DNA of 64,000 nt, taken from Colletotrichum lupini (lineage: Eukaryota > Ascomycota > Sordariomycetes > Glomerellales > Glomerellaceae). This document shows positions 13,001 to 25,700 of this stretch, piece by piece (position 1 is the first letter of the stretch; each line of letters opens with the position of its first letter). The stretch spans positions 682,001 to 746,000 of the forward strand of contig NC_064680.1 in NCBI RefSeq assembly GCF_023278565.1, read 5' to 3'. The position numbers were made by a program, and so were the translations under genes. The notes below the pieces were generated by a model. The model was not told the DNA's origin, searched no databases, and saw only the letters and a program-made list of their open reading frames with translations.

Positions 13001-13850
13001 GGTATTAACGGGTAGGATATAGAAAGTTATCGTTCCGAAGTGCGTTTTTATTTTTACTATACTTAGGGCGACGATTTCCTTACCTAGGCCGAAGCTAATC
13101 CTCGCAATGCCCGCTATCGACGTATTAAGTATTACTAGTACGATTTTCTATAGTACTTAGAATTGCCCTTTTCCTCTTATTAACTATTACGATACCCTAG
13201 TGTCTAGGATAATCTTATAAAAATTATCTGGGCCGTACTTTTCGTTCGCGTAGAATACCTATACGAGCTTAGTATTTAAGTAATCTAAGTAGTATAAAAA
13301 AGACCCCTCTAGCTACCCCTAGAATTGCTTAGTACCTTGTCTTTTTTCTTTAGATATTAAGAGAGTAGAATTCTGCGCTATTAGATTCGTCCTTTTGCCC
13401 ACCTCTATATCCGTCATCTAAGGGACCTTCCCTTACTATTCGTAAATAAAAGCCTACTTATTAAGGGCTTCTACTACCTTTTATTCGTTTAGCCTCGTAT
13501 ATCCTCTCGAGGCTAACGGGGTAAAAAAAGAGTAGTTAATATCGTCGACTTCGTCGTAATCTAATTCGTTAATATAGGGGGTAAGATCTTCTTTATCTTC
13601 CGAATTTCTTATAGGGTGCGGGTGCTTTAGGCCGCTAAATTAGCTATTTTTACTAGGTTCCGTGCCCCCGGATCTGCTCTTATATATAACGAGGAATTAG
13701 TTAAATCGATAAGGGCTGGTTTTACTATTTACTACCCTCGATTTTTTATATTATTCGTACGATTTAGTACGCTCTTTTTCGGAGTAGTTACTTAACTAAT
13801 ATCTATCCTTTTTATAAATAAAACACTACTTCTTTTATTACCCTACTCGC
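10100..13850 (-). pseudogene. Copia gag-pol remnant (Zn knuckle, IN, RT, RNase H)
   Basis: Read on the minus strand, RT shows a segment TYDPCLL followed by the metal-binding TDDI box at 10981-10989 and then GLSD, matching the Copia RT core. Further left is an RNase H region with LVYYPIDL, YVFV and a TRSVLASEV-type segment near 10.35-10.6 kb. To the right, near 13770-13830, is a CxxC-type zinc-knuckle relic in which some cysteines are changed by transitions. Stops are scattered in the frame and fit C-to-T/G-to-A changes. The product would have been the usual Copia polyprotein; it cannot be made now. Confidence 0.75.
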
Positions 13851-16492
13851 GAGTTAAATCTCTACCTATTTAACGAATTTAGGATTCCCTATTAGCGATT
13901 ACCGTACCTAGCTTCTTTTCCTTTTTTATTATACATTCGGTCGACCTAATATTATTAATAAGGGCCGTCGTACGCTTAGAAATAGGTTTAGTACGGCATT
14001 CTTACCTTAATATTAAAGCTAGATCTTAGCCTCGAGTAGAGCGTCTCGTAATCTTCGGGTACTTAGTATAGAGTTATTTTCGCCTCTAGAACGCGCTAGA
14101 TTATAGTATAGAGATATTTAACTTTCCGCTCGTTAATCCCCTTATTTAGCTAGGTTTTCGCTAGCTTATTAATTCGATCGATAAGCTCTTCGAGGATTTT
14201 TATTTACGATTTGCCCTTTATTATCCTAGCTATAAATACGAAAGAAATCGCTCGTAGCTTAGATAAGAGCTTTAGGTTCTTATTATAGGTCTTAAAGCGG
14301 CTTCGGATTACGTTAATTATACTAAGAAAGTCGTTTCGATCGAGATTACGTACCGCTTCGTAGTAATAATTAGAGGCTTTGCCTACGAGTACGACATTAA
14401 TTACCGAATAGTACTAGTATTCTCTAATTCCGACTTTTTCGTAATAATCGTAAAACATCGTTAGGGTTTCTTATAAGACCTTATACTTCCCCCTAGAGTA
14501 TAATTTCTTTTTTAAGAAGATCTTTTTAAGGTCTGTAAACTACCTCGTATTTACTACTAGATTTTTAGTATCTATATGCGATCCCTACGTCGCTACGTAC
14601 TATTAGTAACTTCGGGTAGTCTGCTTCCTTTCTTATTAGCTGATTAGTACCGAATTTCGTATTAGTAGCGGCGACGAGCTATAGATTGAAATAGGTAGAA
14701 TTATTGATTGTCGTACTTCTAGTATTATATTTTGCCTTTATATATCCTTTTGCGACGATAGATTGCCGTTAGTAATTATAGAAAGGAAATCTGGGTCGTT
14801 TACCCTTTTTCTAAATTCGTTAAAGCGATTATACGCCCTGTCGACTTATGCCTAGGTCTATATTACGAATTCCTCTTTTATAATCGTCGCTACTAGGATT
14901 TCATAAGGTTCTCGCGATTATAATTATATTAATAATACCCCTCGCTTATAGAGGAATTTATTAACCGCTTTTATAATTCCTAGGCTTGCGCTTGCGAACT
15001 ATTCGTCTAGCTAATAGCTAAGGTCGTTTACGATCTTATAAAATAGGGGTTACCCCTATAGCCCCTTTTTCTTATAGACCTTAGTTAAATAGATTAATAC
15101 CGCGTTAATTTACTTACTGTTAGGCTAATCCGCAATTCTATATATCTACGTCCCTTAATAATCCGGGTTAATATTTACCTATTTATAAGGGATTAGGATT
15201 CTATTTAGGATCGGGTTTTGTCCTTTTTTTTTTTACCCTAACTCGCTAAGGGTCGTGCTCTAACTTATGCCTATATTAGCGGTCGCTAGCGTGTTTAATC
15301 TTAACGGGGATATATTTAATCCGCGCGCTAGTTATAATAAATCCGTGCTTTTACTACCCGACGAATTTATTAGGGTCTAGGAGATTCCCGCTTCCTCTCG
15401 CCGTCTTATTACTACTCTCGTTTTTATTATTTTTAGCGATTACTATTACCCTTCTAGATCGCTAGCTATTATACTTACTAAGATCCTCTTTTTTATCTAG
15501 TATAAAAAGGTAGGTTTTAGTAGTTCTTTTTAATAATAATAGCGGTAGACGTTTATATTACTATAGTAAGATATAGTAATTAGTCTCGGGATTTTTATTA
15601 GTTACCGATTTCTTAAAATTAGTAATCTTACGCCGTAAGCTAATATAAAAAGAAGCCCTTTAGCGGCCCTCTAAAGGATTCTTTTTTTTTTTTTTAGATC
15701 TTCGTTTTTTTAGCCTTTTTTTAGGTTAATAATAACTTTAATAGGAGGTCGTAGGACTACTTTGGGGTAGCTGCTTTCTTCTTAAGTTAATCTCCGAGAT
15801 CCGTAATATTCTTAACTCGATACTATTAGGACCTCTAAATCCCCTCCTCCCTCGTTAAACCGTCCCCTATACTATATTCCTAAGTAATACCCGGGGGGTA
15901 GTTAAGGGAGCTACGAGGAGGTTATTTAGATCGCAGGCTTAAGGGCGTACTTATAAGATCCCCGTAGTAATAGACTTTTCTATATATTATAGATTTCTTA
16001 GCTTAATAACTTTTATAGGGTTACCTTCGTTACTAAGTAAGAATATTTACGTTTAGAGATCCCCTTTTTCGATCGCGTGGTGCTTTTTTATACTATACTA
16101 TTAAGCCCGTTCGTCGCGCTAGTTAATTAGGTAGGTAGTCGTTATATAGGGAATTCTTTCTACTGATTTAGCTAGTTAATTTCTAATTATAAGCCGGCCG
16201 CGGGGAAGTTATTTAATAAAAAAGGCTACTTAAAGCGATAGTAAAATACTAGTTACCTAAGCGGTTCTATCGACTAGCGTAGTTTAACATAGTAAACGTC
16301 GACCTCTCGTAAGTAGTAAAGGGCTACGATTACTCGATTCCGTGCGGTATTTAAGAATCGCCTCCTTTTTTATTTACTTTTATAAGGTTAATTAGTACGA
16401 ATCTCCTATCCCGTGCGGTATTAAAAAGTCGTCTCTTTTACGTAGCGAGATACCTTACCGATTTACGATAGTAGAATTTAACTACTAATTAG

Positions 16493-16694
16493 TATTAGTA
16501 TCCCTATTATAGGGTAGTTAGTGCGAACCGTAGTTAATAAAAAGATTAATTAAACTATCTAGATATCTGCGTAAATGTAAAAAGGAGGTTCTAACCGTAG
16601 GTTAGGCTAGCTACGATAATCGTAAATAGGGCCCCCAATTGGCCCCTGCGCAGTCGGCTGTATGCCGCGGTCGAATTGGACTTCCAATCCGACA
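16493..16694 (-). repeat. Right LTR (5' LTR of the Copia element)
   Basis: It matches 9724-9925. The outer right portion, from about 16640, retains CA and TG steps and normal GC content, while its inner left portion is RIP-mutated. It is followed by target duplication CTTCC at 16695-16699, after which the P450 frame resumes immediately. Confidence 0.92.
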
Positions 16695-17034
16695 CTTCCT
16701 TCAAAGTGACGGACACGAGCCTGAGGCGGACCCTCACAAGTTTGTCTTCGGGTTCGGCCGCCGAATCTGCCCCGGCCGCATCCTCGCCGATAACTCCATC
16801 TTTCTCAATATCGCTCAGTCACTTGCCGTGTACGATTTCGCCAAGCCGATCGTCGACGGCAAGGTCGTTGAGCCGGAAGTCAGGTTTACTACGGGCGTCA
16901 TCAGCCACCCGCAGCCATTTGAGATCTCCATCAAGCCTCGATCTGCCAAGCACGAGACTCTGATTCGCTCAATTGAAGAGACTTATCCGTGGGAAGAGAG
17001 TGATTCCAGAATCCTCGAGAGGATAGAGGTTTAG

Positions 17035-19114
17035 ACGATATCCGGTGGCTTGCCTTTCGCGTTGATGGCCTCGCTTACGATCGTGCCCAAATTGCCAAAT
17101 TGCCATGTCGATCGACGGGGTGTCTTTCCAGAGGAGCTGAACTTGATGTATTGGGAGTTCAATGAATGCCCTCGAATTAGTCTGTCGTATCAATGGAAAG
17201 TTGGCGTCACGCAGCACTATCATACCGCAGGGTGATGTTCTACGAAACCGTACTCTTGACTTCTGTTCCTCTGGAGTTATCATGCGTCATTGTAGAAGGT
17301 CTTCTCCGGATACGAAGTGAGCACTTGCGCCGACTGCTTATCAAGTTACACATGCCTGTCGTTACGAGGGATCTAGAGCCAGTTGGGGTCGTCTTTGGCT
17401 TCTTTGTGTTGCCGATGACTGCGGTATTGCTTTCGTAATCTGACAGGGCATCATTACCCTAAACGTGTCCCTTCGTGTCCTTGACTAATCAATTTCTCCA
17501 TCTTCTCAACAATTCAGGACTTTTGGTGTACAACTCTTCGAAAGCTGCCACGAGTAGGTACCTACCTTATACAGAAACAGGTCGTCATCTCCAACTCGCT
17601 GTGAGCTGTGCTAGGTAGGGTTGTCAAGGAGGAAGGAGCAACTTACTGCTCATCATAACAATACTTCACCGCCAGTCAAGGAATTACACGCTCGATACCT
17701 TAATTTCCTTATCGAATTCGAGCACAGCCGCATCACCTCCACCATTACGAAGTTTAGCGTCCCAGCTACGGCCATCGCGTCTTTAACCCTGACTTCACCT
17801 CTGAAAACTCAAGCGCCGGAGTAGGGAAACGTTGGTGTTCGGAACACTCAGTACGATCGCGTTATAGCAAAGATGGCGGCTAAACTGCTGGTGAAATTTG
17901 ACCGGCCTTGGGGGTAAACGAAAAAATTCAGACAGTTCGTAATTGAATGAAGTTAGAAGTTCACCTGCAGGACACATGTCTCCTTCGAAGGGCAAGGAAT
18001 AAATTTCGTACATTCTCAGCGCTATCATAAGTAAAGTTTTGGGAGGAAGTGGCGGAGCAAAATAGTAAATAACCAAGGGGTTCGGGAGGAAAATGAGGAG
18101 ACCTACTATCAATCACCTTCGGAGTTTGAGTTGGATTTGAGTTGACAACCACCGATTGAGCACTGAGTAGCGTGACGATGCAACTCTGCAAGTCTTGACT
18201 GCCAAAACAAGCAGACGCAAAGGAATAAGCATTTTCATGGGGGATCTGTCGACCCAAATATGTTTAGGAGAGCCCAGCCCAAAATAGACACACAGACAGG
18301 TTGACAGGCTTGTTGTTCCTTGTTTCAGTCAACTATCCCCGATTCCGCACCAATTTTTCTTCACCGTCCCTATCGCATCCTGAGACGCGTAAGTCCACCA
18401 GCCCCCCACAACTTTTCCACAACTTCGTTCCCGCTAAAGACCGAAAAGGAGAGGGAACCAACTCGAGTTTGGATAGGGGTGGATCGTCATCGCGAACGAA
18501 GATCACCCCACCACCCGCAGCACGCTAAGACGGAAAGCCGACCGGGACCGTACGGTTCGTCGTCTCTGGAGCCGCCAGTCACGCCCTCGCGGCAGTCTAC
18601 CCCCAGACCCCGGTGAGCGTCGTATGCAGAATTGCGGCAGCCCGGAGTTCACGGCTTCTCATTCCTACACGTATGTTTCAGTATCAACCACACCCATACT
18701 TGGAATTCTAGCGCTAGAAAAACCACCGCGTCTAGAACCAAACAATTGAACAACTAATAGAGCCTTAGTGCGAAACCGCCGAAATCGTCTAAACAAGATG
18801 GGCCCCGAGATCATGCCAGTGGGTTACGTGGTTACATGCGCGTCAGCTACAGACGTCAGCTGTGGAGAGAGGGAAAATTGAAAATGGACCCGCGATTTTG
18901 CACAGCCCTTGTGATGGAATACCCTTTAAGCTCGAAGACTCTTCCGCCCTCCACTGAGGGCCACCCCTTCGGCGTGCGGTCTCGTTTATGTCTACGTCGT
19001 TGCCGTTGTTACTGTCGTTGTCGTTGTTGATGCCAAGCTTTTGCCAATAGCTCGGCGCTGCGATTCGGATCTCTTGTCGCTCGTTTATATCGTCTACCAG
19101 CTGAACAAATCGAG
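17035..19114. other. Intergenic, no gene seen
   Basis: About 2.1 kb between the P450 stop and the GH76 start. Only short, motif-free open frames occur on either strand. It should contain the P450 3' end and the GH76 promoter. Confidence 0.6.
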
Positions 19115-20598
19115 ATGAGACCAACATTAGGACTGCCGGCTTTGGCCTTGGGGTTGAATTTGGCGAGCGTCAGTGCGATCGATGTCACATGGACAGATGA
19201 AGGTAGGGTATTTGCGTTTGCCGAGTCGTCTTGCCTTGGCTAACCTGTTGCGATGTCAGACTCAATAGAGAGTGCCGCGAGCACGGTCGCATATGGGCTC
19301 GTAAAATACTACACTGGTAACAATACTGGCGATACCCCTGGAAACTTACCAGATCCCTATTACTGTAGGTCTAGTCCAAAACATTGTCATGGACCTCGTG
19401 TTGACAGTTTCAAGGGTGGGAGGCCGGTGCCATGTTCGGCACATTGATAGACTACTGGTGGCTCACGGGCGATGACTCTTACAACACAATCACCACGCAA
19501 GCCATGCTGCATCAAGTGGGCGACGACAACGACTACATGCCACAGAATCAAACCCTTACAGAAGGAAACGACGACCAGGGCTTCTGGGCAATGGCCGCCA
19601 TGTCCGCCGCCGAACACAAATACCCGAATCCGCCAGAGGACTCACCGCAGTGGCTCGCCCTGGTCCAAGCCGTCTTTAACGAGTACGTCAGTCGATGGGA
19701 TACGGAGAACTGTAACGGCGGTGTGCGATGGCAAATCTTTACGTGGAACGCCGGTTTCGACTACAAGAACTCCATCTCGAACGGGTGCTTTTTCAATGTC
19801 GCTGCGCGCCTGGCTCGGTACACGGGGAACACGACATACTCTGACTGGGCAGAAAAGGTCTGGACATGGCAGACGGTCGTCGGACTGCTCACATCCGATC
19901 ACGAAGTACTCGACGGCGTTCACTTTGAGGGAAAATGCCCCAGCTCCACCGACAGCACAAAGTGGTCCTACAACGCCGGCATCTTTCTCTACGGCGCGGC
20001 GGTGATGTACAACATTACGGGGAGCGACACGTGGAAGACCCGCCTCGACGGCATGCTCACGGATGTGCAGACGGCGTTTGTCCAAAACGACATCATCTAC
20101 GAGGCCTACTGCGAGCCGACGGCGCAGTGCAGCCAAGACGCGCAGAGCTTCAAGGGGTATCTCGCGCGCTGGCTGGCCGCCACATCGCAGGTCGCCGCGC
20201 ACACCGCGGACACCATCACGGCGCTGCTGCTTTCGAGCGGGAAGAAGGCGGCAATCACCTGTTCGGGGCCTCCCGCTTCGGGGTTCAAGGGCCATGCGGG
20301 GACCGCGTGCGGATTCTCGTGGCTGAATGAGACTTTTGATGGGATCGTGGGCGTGGGACCGCAGATGACTTCTTTGCAGATGATCATGTATAACCTAGTC
20401 GGGTCGGCTGAGGCGCCCGTCACTGCTACCACGGGAGGAAACTCCACAGGCGATGTAAATGGAGGAAAGACTGATGATGGGTCGGGGTCGTCAAATTCTC
20501 CTAAGGCGATCACCACCGCGGACAAGGCCGGTGCGGCCATCTTGACGATAATGGTTTCGGCCAGTGTTGTCGCCGGTAGTGCCTTTCTCATCATGTAG
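19115..20598 (+). CDS. GH76 mannan endo-1,6-alpha-mannosidase, Dfg5/Dcw1 type
   Basis: Exons are 19115-19202, 19260-19364 and 19415-20598, giving 458 residues. The first exon encodes a secretion signal (hydrophobic run rich in Leu and Ala to about residue 22). The second junction restores YWWEAGAMFGTLIDYW, diagnostic of fungal GH76. The catalytic Asp pair lies in EGNDDQGFW (about residues 117-118). The C-terminus has a Ser/Gly/Thr-rich stretch followed by a hydrophobic tail ending at the stop, typical of a GPI-anchor signal. Dfg5/Dcw1 enzymes are thought to process GPI-anchor mannose and cross-link GPI proteins to the cell wall. The start is the only ATG giving a signal peptide in frame with exon 2. 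No lesion is visible. Filamentous fungi carry many paralogues, so the exact orthologue cannot be named. Confidence 0.93.
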
Positions 20599-22333
20599 GA
20601 GAAGTTTTGTGTTAGTCATTCAGCGAGTTTTGATTTCTTTGAGCAAATGCGAAAGCGAACCCACACCGAGGTGAATCATTCGGTGAAGTACTAACACATG
20701 ACCGGTATGGCTTGACTTGGTGCCAAGGATTTTGAAGCGGAAATGTGAAAGTTTAGTATGCAGGCTCGGCATATCCTGCTCGTGTCGACTGCTTTTTGGC
20801 ATGTGTTTCGCCTCTGTTTCCCCCTCCGGAAGCGGGGAAGACAAATGCAGTGGGCAAGGTCTCCCGAACTAAACATATTCAGCTTCATGGATTTCGTCAG
20901 AGATCTGTGCTGACGCGAAACGAAACTAAGATCGATGTTACGGTACCCTGAGTAGGGAACATGTACGCAGTAGACTTTATCAGATCTTGCATGCCGTACA
21001 TACGTCCGAACAAGCCTTCTCTCAAGGAAAGCATGCATAGCACATGGGGGAAACGTGTCTGTTGAATCAACCAGTTGGCTTAGGTACTACTTGCATAGGG
21101 GTAAGATGGTTCGGCTGATTGATAGCAGTCGGAGGAGTTAGTTTTTGGGAAACTGGTCACCAACGCGAATGGTCGCCTTGCGTCATGGGCAGACTTACAC
21201 AGACCGTTGTAAACCTTTGGTTGGAGACTTGAGAGTCAAGAGTCTTGGGCGCCGTTCTCGGAGATATCGGACATGTCGTGCACCGACCGCCGGCGAGTGC
21301 TCATCGTCTCAACCCATGAGAGCCCGAGCCAGGTCGTGTTCCATGCTTGCCAGTCAAGTTGGTAGTCGATGATGTCGTGCGTAAACCGGCGGGAATTACC
21401 CAACTCGTAATCAGTAGATAGAATTGACCTCCTGTTTTGTCGATTGACAACGCAACGTAAAGCCGAGTATGCAAGATCGTTTTTTCCGAGAAGCTCGGAG
21501 GTACTGGCCGACACCGGGTTCTCACCGAACTTCACCTGGGATGGGTGTGTCATTCGAGTCGGGGTCTTTCGGTGAGCTGATCACAGCCTCTCCCGAGGTG
21601 AGCTGAGCCAATGGGAAGCGTCGCATTGCTGGCCGTGGCCGATGCAGGCGCCCCGCCCCACCCACCGGCTTGCCGGTCTAAGCTCCGACCTCGATCGGTC
21701 CTCCCCCCCTGCTATTCCCATGCTCCCATGCTTTTTTTCCCTCCCACTTCATTCTATTCCCGCGCACTGAGGTTGACTGGCATTCGTGCGCTCCAACATT
21801 GGCTCCCGTCCATCTTCCAACCCCCACCTACCTTTACCCTTACCTTACCTTAGCTGGCTGCTGCTTTTGCGGGTGCTGCTGCGCCTTTCAGTCGCCTGTC
21901 TTGTCAAGCCTAACCCACTAATCTCAACAATCCTGCAAGAGTCACCGAACGACAGCTTCCAACGCCAATCGACGAAACACCAAGCGACCAATTTCACAGC
22001 TTACCGCCTTTTCAGATAGGCTGCTGTGATTCTGACATGCTCTAGGCTCGATCCTTGTGTCACGGCTGTTGTCTCTGGGTGGGTAAAGCTGGAGCCAAGA
22101 GCAAAACAGCGTTGCAGGATCGATCCCCCGCCATTTGTCAGCCTTCTCAGCTCTGGTCGCCAAACTGTGTGTCACCATCGCACTCTGTCGAATCCTATCC
22201 CTCAAACCCCAACTCAAACCTTCGTGAGCCTCCAGTCTCTTCTCCGACTACAACCGCCACTGCGAACGAACAAATTTCTCTTACGACGTCTGCGTCCCCA
22301 GACATCCGACGGACGGCCGACAAAACAGACGCC
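20599..22333. other. Intergenic and probable long 5' leader of the regulator
   Basis: No gene is recognised. Toward the right, about 21660-21860, the plus strand is strongly pyrimidine-rich (runs of C and T), as is common upstream of fungal transcription start sites. The segment 22055-22333 is open in the downstream frame but has no ATG before 22334, so it is read as leader. Confidence 0.6.
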
Positions 22334-25300
22334 ATGGACAACTTCTCGCCGACAAGTCAACAGTCGAACCCCACGACGCCAGCCAACGCCATGAATGCCA
22401 ACCCCCACCATTCGCCAAACTCCCCGACCATTCACGACTTTCCTGCCCTCAGCCGACATGGCGCGACCTCTATACCTCCTGATCAACCCGTGGCTATGAC
22501 GGCCTCCGGCCAGCCAGCCCTCAATCCCCGAAGCTGCGTCACCTGCCGCCGACGAAAGGTCCGCTGCGACAAGCAAATGCCGTGCAGCAACTGCCGCCGC
22601 GCCGTCATCCAGTGCATCTACCCGGCCCCCGGCCGCGCCCCTCGCCGTCCCAGACCGAAAGATCCGAATGCGCCGCCCAAAAATTCGAGCGAGCGCGAGG
22701 TGGAGCTAATGAAGCGCCTGCGCAAGTTGGAGGGAATCGTTGAGGAGCTCAGTGGCCAGATCGAGGTCGAGAGCGGCACAGGGAGCAACAGCGGTCGCCA
22801 GAACTCGAGCACAGGCAATTCGCCCGAGGCTTTTGGTAACGACCTGAGCTCCGAACGCGCCGGTAGCACTTCCAGCGGCGCTGCTGTCATGAGTGCATTC
22901 AAGGAGGCCGTGACGCCCAACAGGATGGAGACGGATCCAGAACCTAAGAGGCCTGTAGAGAGGCAAACAGGCATAAGCAGGTCGTTTGGCCGGCTTGTGC
23001 TTCACGACAAGGGCAAGACGAGTAGATACGTGAGCAGCGCATTTTGGTCCAAGCTCAATGACGAAGTGAGTCACCCGAGTCATGTTTTGTGCCAAGGTGC
23101 TGACAAGGATGCTATAGCTTGACGAGCTTCGAGAAGAGACGCATGCGTTGGATCAAGATACCGATGATTCAGATGTCGAGGACACGCCAGATCACTCTCC
23201 AATACAGGATACCGACGCCGCGACGGACCATCATGCCTTTATCCTGGGATATCGGTCTTCCGATGTCGACTTGCGCAAGCTGCATCCCTTGCCATCTCAG
23301 ATACCCTTCATGTGGCAGGTTTACCAGGAGAATGTGGAACCGTTGCTCAAGATCTTGCATATCCCGACCATGGAGAAGCTCATTCGCGACATGCGACGCA
23401 ATATCGACGAGCTGACTGCCGGTAACGAAGCGCTGCTGTTTTCCATTTACTATGCAGCAATCACATCCATGGAAGATGAAGAGGTAAGTCCATATCATGT
23501 CAAACATCCATCACACTTGACGATGACTAACCAGTTCACAGGTGGAGAAGAACTTTGGATCAAAGAAGGAGGAGATGCTCTCACAGTATCGCTTCGCCCT
23601 CGAGCAGGCACTCGCAAAGGCCAACTTCCTCAATACCTCCGACATGGTTGTCCTCCAGGCTTTTGTCATGTTCCTCACGCTGGTCCGCAGGGAGGATGAC
23701 ACCCGATTCTGCTGGACGCTGACCGGATTGGCGATCCGTATCGCACAAGGACTGGGGATCCATCGGGACGGAACAAACTTCAATCTTCCCCCCTTTGAGA
23801 CTGAAATGAGACGTCGCTTGTGGTGGGCTATCTGCACCTTGGATCTTCGCTCTGCAGAAGAGCTTGGCAGCGATCTCACCATCATCGACCGATCGTTTGA
23901 CACCGAACTGCCCTCTAATTTGAACGATTCAGATATTGAGCCGGGAATGACAGAGGTTCCCAAATCGCGCCTGGGCAAGACCGACTGCGCCGTATCGCTG
24001 GTGAGATACGAAATTTGCGCACTGTCACGGCGGTTACACACGGTGGGGTCAGCCATGGCTGGTGTCTGTCCCAAGGACGCTGCATCAAGTCTCGAGGAGC
24101 GCGAGCGCATGCTGATCGAAGTTTACGACCGTGTTGAGGAGAAGTTCCTCAAGCATTGCTTCACCGACGACGACCCCCTCTTCTGGATGGCGGCCATGAT
24201 CGCCCGTGTTATCATGGCGAAGATGAGTCTTGTCATTTATCAACCGATGCTGTTCCCTGGCAACGGCCACGAACTATCCAACGAGATCCGCGACAGGCTC
24301 TTCATCTCAGCCATTGAAATCGTTGAATACAACTACATCCTAAACACAGATCCCCGCTGTAAGCAATGGCGGTGGCTTTTCCAGACCTACCGACAATGGC
24401 ACGCGATTGCCTACATCCTCATGGAAGGCGGGCGTCGGCCATGGTCAGCAACCTCGGAGCGAGGATGGGAAGCTGTCAACAACACGATGCGATTCGACAG
24501 AGACCCATCTGAAATTTCGAGGATGGCAGATCATATGGCTGTATGGGTCCCATTACGGAAGCTAAGCGCAAAGGCGACGAAGCATCGCGAGGCGGAGATT
24601 GTCCGTCTCAGAGCCGATCCGGAAGCAGCACGCCAACTGGACGTGGACGATCGTATGAATCCCATCCCGGCCAGACTTGGACCAGTGCCCGGAATGGAGA
24701 TCAAGCACCTGCAGATTCGCACCCGCTGGCGCAACCTGGTACGGACGGATGGCGGCTCAAGCCCGCTACCACCGCCGGCAAACAACGTAACGCAAATTCA
24801 ACCCGTGCAGCAGCAGCAGAGCGTAGCGCCCCGAGGTCCGGTTCCCCAGCCTGCGAACCCGACAGTTCAGGCTCCGACGCCCGCACCGCAGCAGAGGGAA
24901 CCCGAGTTCATCGACACGGTAATGATGGCGCGCGGGTTTAATCCCAACCATATCTGGGAGTATATCTACCCGACGGCGGAGTCCATGGCAGCCGACCCGA
25001 ATAATACGCTCTTCCCGCCCAACGCCTCGCAGCCGCAAGCGTCGCAGTCTATGATGTCTTCGGCAGTGCCATCGCCCGCAATGTCAACTGGACAGGGTCT
25101 TGATAACGATCAGCGACTCAAGCAGCAGGCCATCGCGATGCAGTCCCAACCTACGGTAGCGTCGTCTCTGGGGGACAACCAGCCTCCGTGGCTGTGGTCT
25201 GACCCGTTCACGTCCATCAACAATGTGCCTGTTGACTCCATGGACGTCAACATGGATAACTTGGATGACTTCAACTGGCAGAATTGGCAGGAGAGCATCA

Positions 25301-25350
25301 AGGGATTTGAGATGGATCCTGACAACATGCCCCAGAAGGGAGCATGGTAA
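22334..25350 (+). CDS. Zn2Cys6 fungal transcription factor
   Basis: Exons are 22334-23065, 23118-23483 and 23542-25350, giving 968 residues. The binuclear zinc cluster is complete: cysteines at about residues 68, 71, 78, 84, 87 and 94 with spacing C-x2-C-x6-C-x5-C-x2-C-x6-C and the basic RRRKVRC stretch. A short coiled-coil-like linker follows (ELMKRLRKLEGIVEELSGQIE). The middle contains a fungal-specific transcription factor domain, including RRRLWWAICTLDLRSAEELG. The C-terminus is Pro/Gln-rich with an acidic, Asn/Asp/Trp-containing end that may be an activation region. The start at 22334 is the first in-frame ATG and has a good context (GCCATGG). It should be a nuclear DNA-binding regulator; no target can be inferred from the neighbours, which are unrelated housekeeping or wall genes. 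Confidence 0.93.
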
Positions 25351-25700
25351 AGATGTATAATGTTTCCGGTGTAGTATGTGCATGGTTTATTTTGGATATG
25401 GATTTTGGATGTCTCCTCTCACGCGAAGGCTCTCAGAGAGCTATGTAATGATACCCTATGGAAGCAGATGTAATGAATGATGAGATACTTTTCACACTTG
25501 GTGCGGCGCCTCGCATCAACTACGACTGGCGATTATCCACCCCATGCTTCATGGGTTTGCACCTCTCCGCCGTCACAGCATCCGCTTAAACCTCAACCCC
25601 GTCCGCCCACATCCACTCGACGCCGACCTAACCACCACCGCCATCTCCACGCCCTTGCCCTAAGAGCGGGCTTCTCGTCCACGAACCTCAACAATAACTT
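25351..25700. other. Intergenic, no gene seen
   Basis: Contains the 3' end of the regulator gene and the upstream region of the tRNA pair. Nothing else was recognised. Confidence 0.6.

Larger units (their letters stand above)
9724..16694 (-). mobile_element. Ty1/Copia LTR retrotransposon inserted in the P450
   Basis: The element is bounded by two 202-bp LTRs (9724-9925 and 16493-16694) that begin TG and end CA before RIP damage, and by a 5-bp target duplication CTTCC at 9719-9723 and 16695-16699. The coding strand is minus: a polypurine tract lies beside the left LTR and the pol domains run right to left in Copia order. A zinc-knuckle-like region lies near 13770-13830, integrase-like sequence around 12.4-13 kb, reverse transcriptase around 10.8-11.6 kb and RNase H around 10.1-10.6 kb. 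CpA and TpG are strongly depleted and stops are frequent, so the element is inactivated by RIP, though less severely than the Gypsy relic at the left end. The internal length of about 6.6 kb is longer than typical Copia elements, so it may contain extra sequence. Confidence 0.92.
8074..17034 (+). pseudogene. Cytochrome P450 split by a Copia retrotransposon
   Basis: Exons are 8074-8281, 8380-8512, 8567-8758, 8822-8973, 9026-9267, 9338-9609 and 9662-9723, with coding sequence resuming at 16700-17034. Without the intervening element and one target duplication, these pieces total 1,596 nt (531 residues). Features in order: an N-terminal membrane anchor; a proline hinge (PPLPPGPKGLP); the I-helix-type segment GGGADT; the K-helix ExxR in EIMRWHP; the PERF box, which lies at the break; and the heme-binding loop FGFGRRICPG with its cysteine ligand, after the break. 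The protein would be an ER-anchored monooxygenase resembling fungal enzymes annotated as O-methylsterigmatocystin oxidoreductase-like; its substrate is unknown. No other lesion was seen, so the insertion is probably recent relative to gene decay. As it stands, any transcript would lack the heme-binding end unless the 7-kb element is spliced out. Confidence 0.9.

Noticed and set aside
19642..20594. Long antisense open frames opposite the GH76 gene
   Set aside because: They mirror the codon structure of the GC-rich GH76 exon and carry Arg/Pro/Ala-rich translations without domains.
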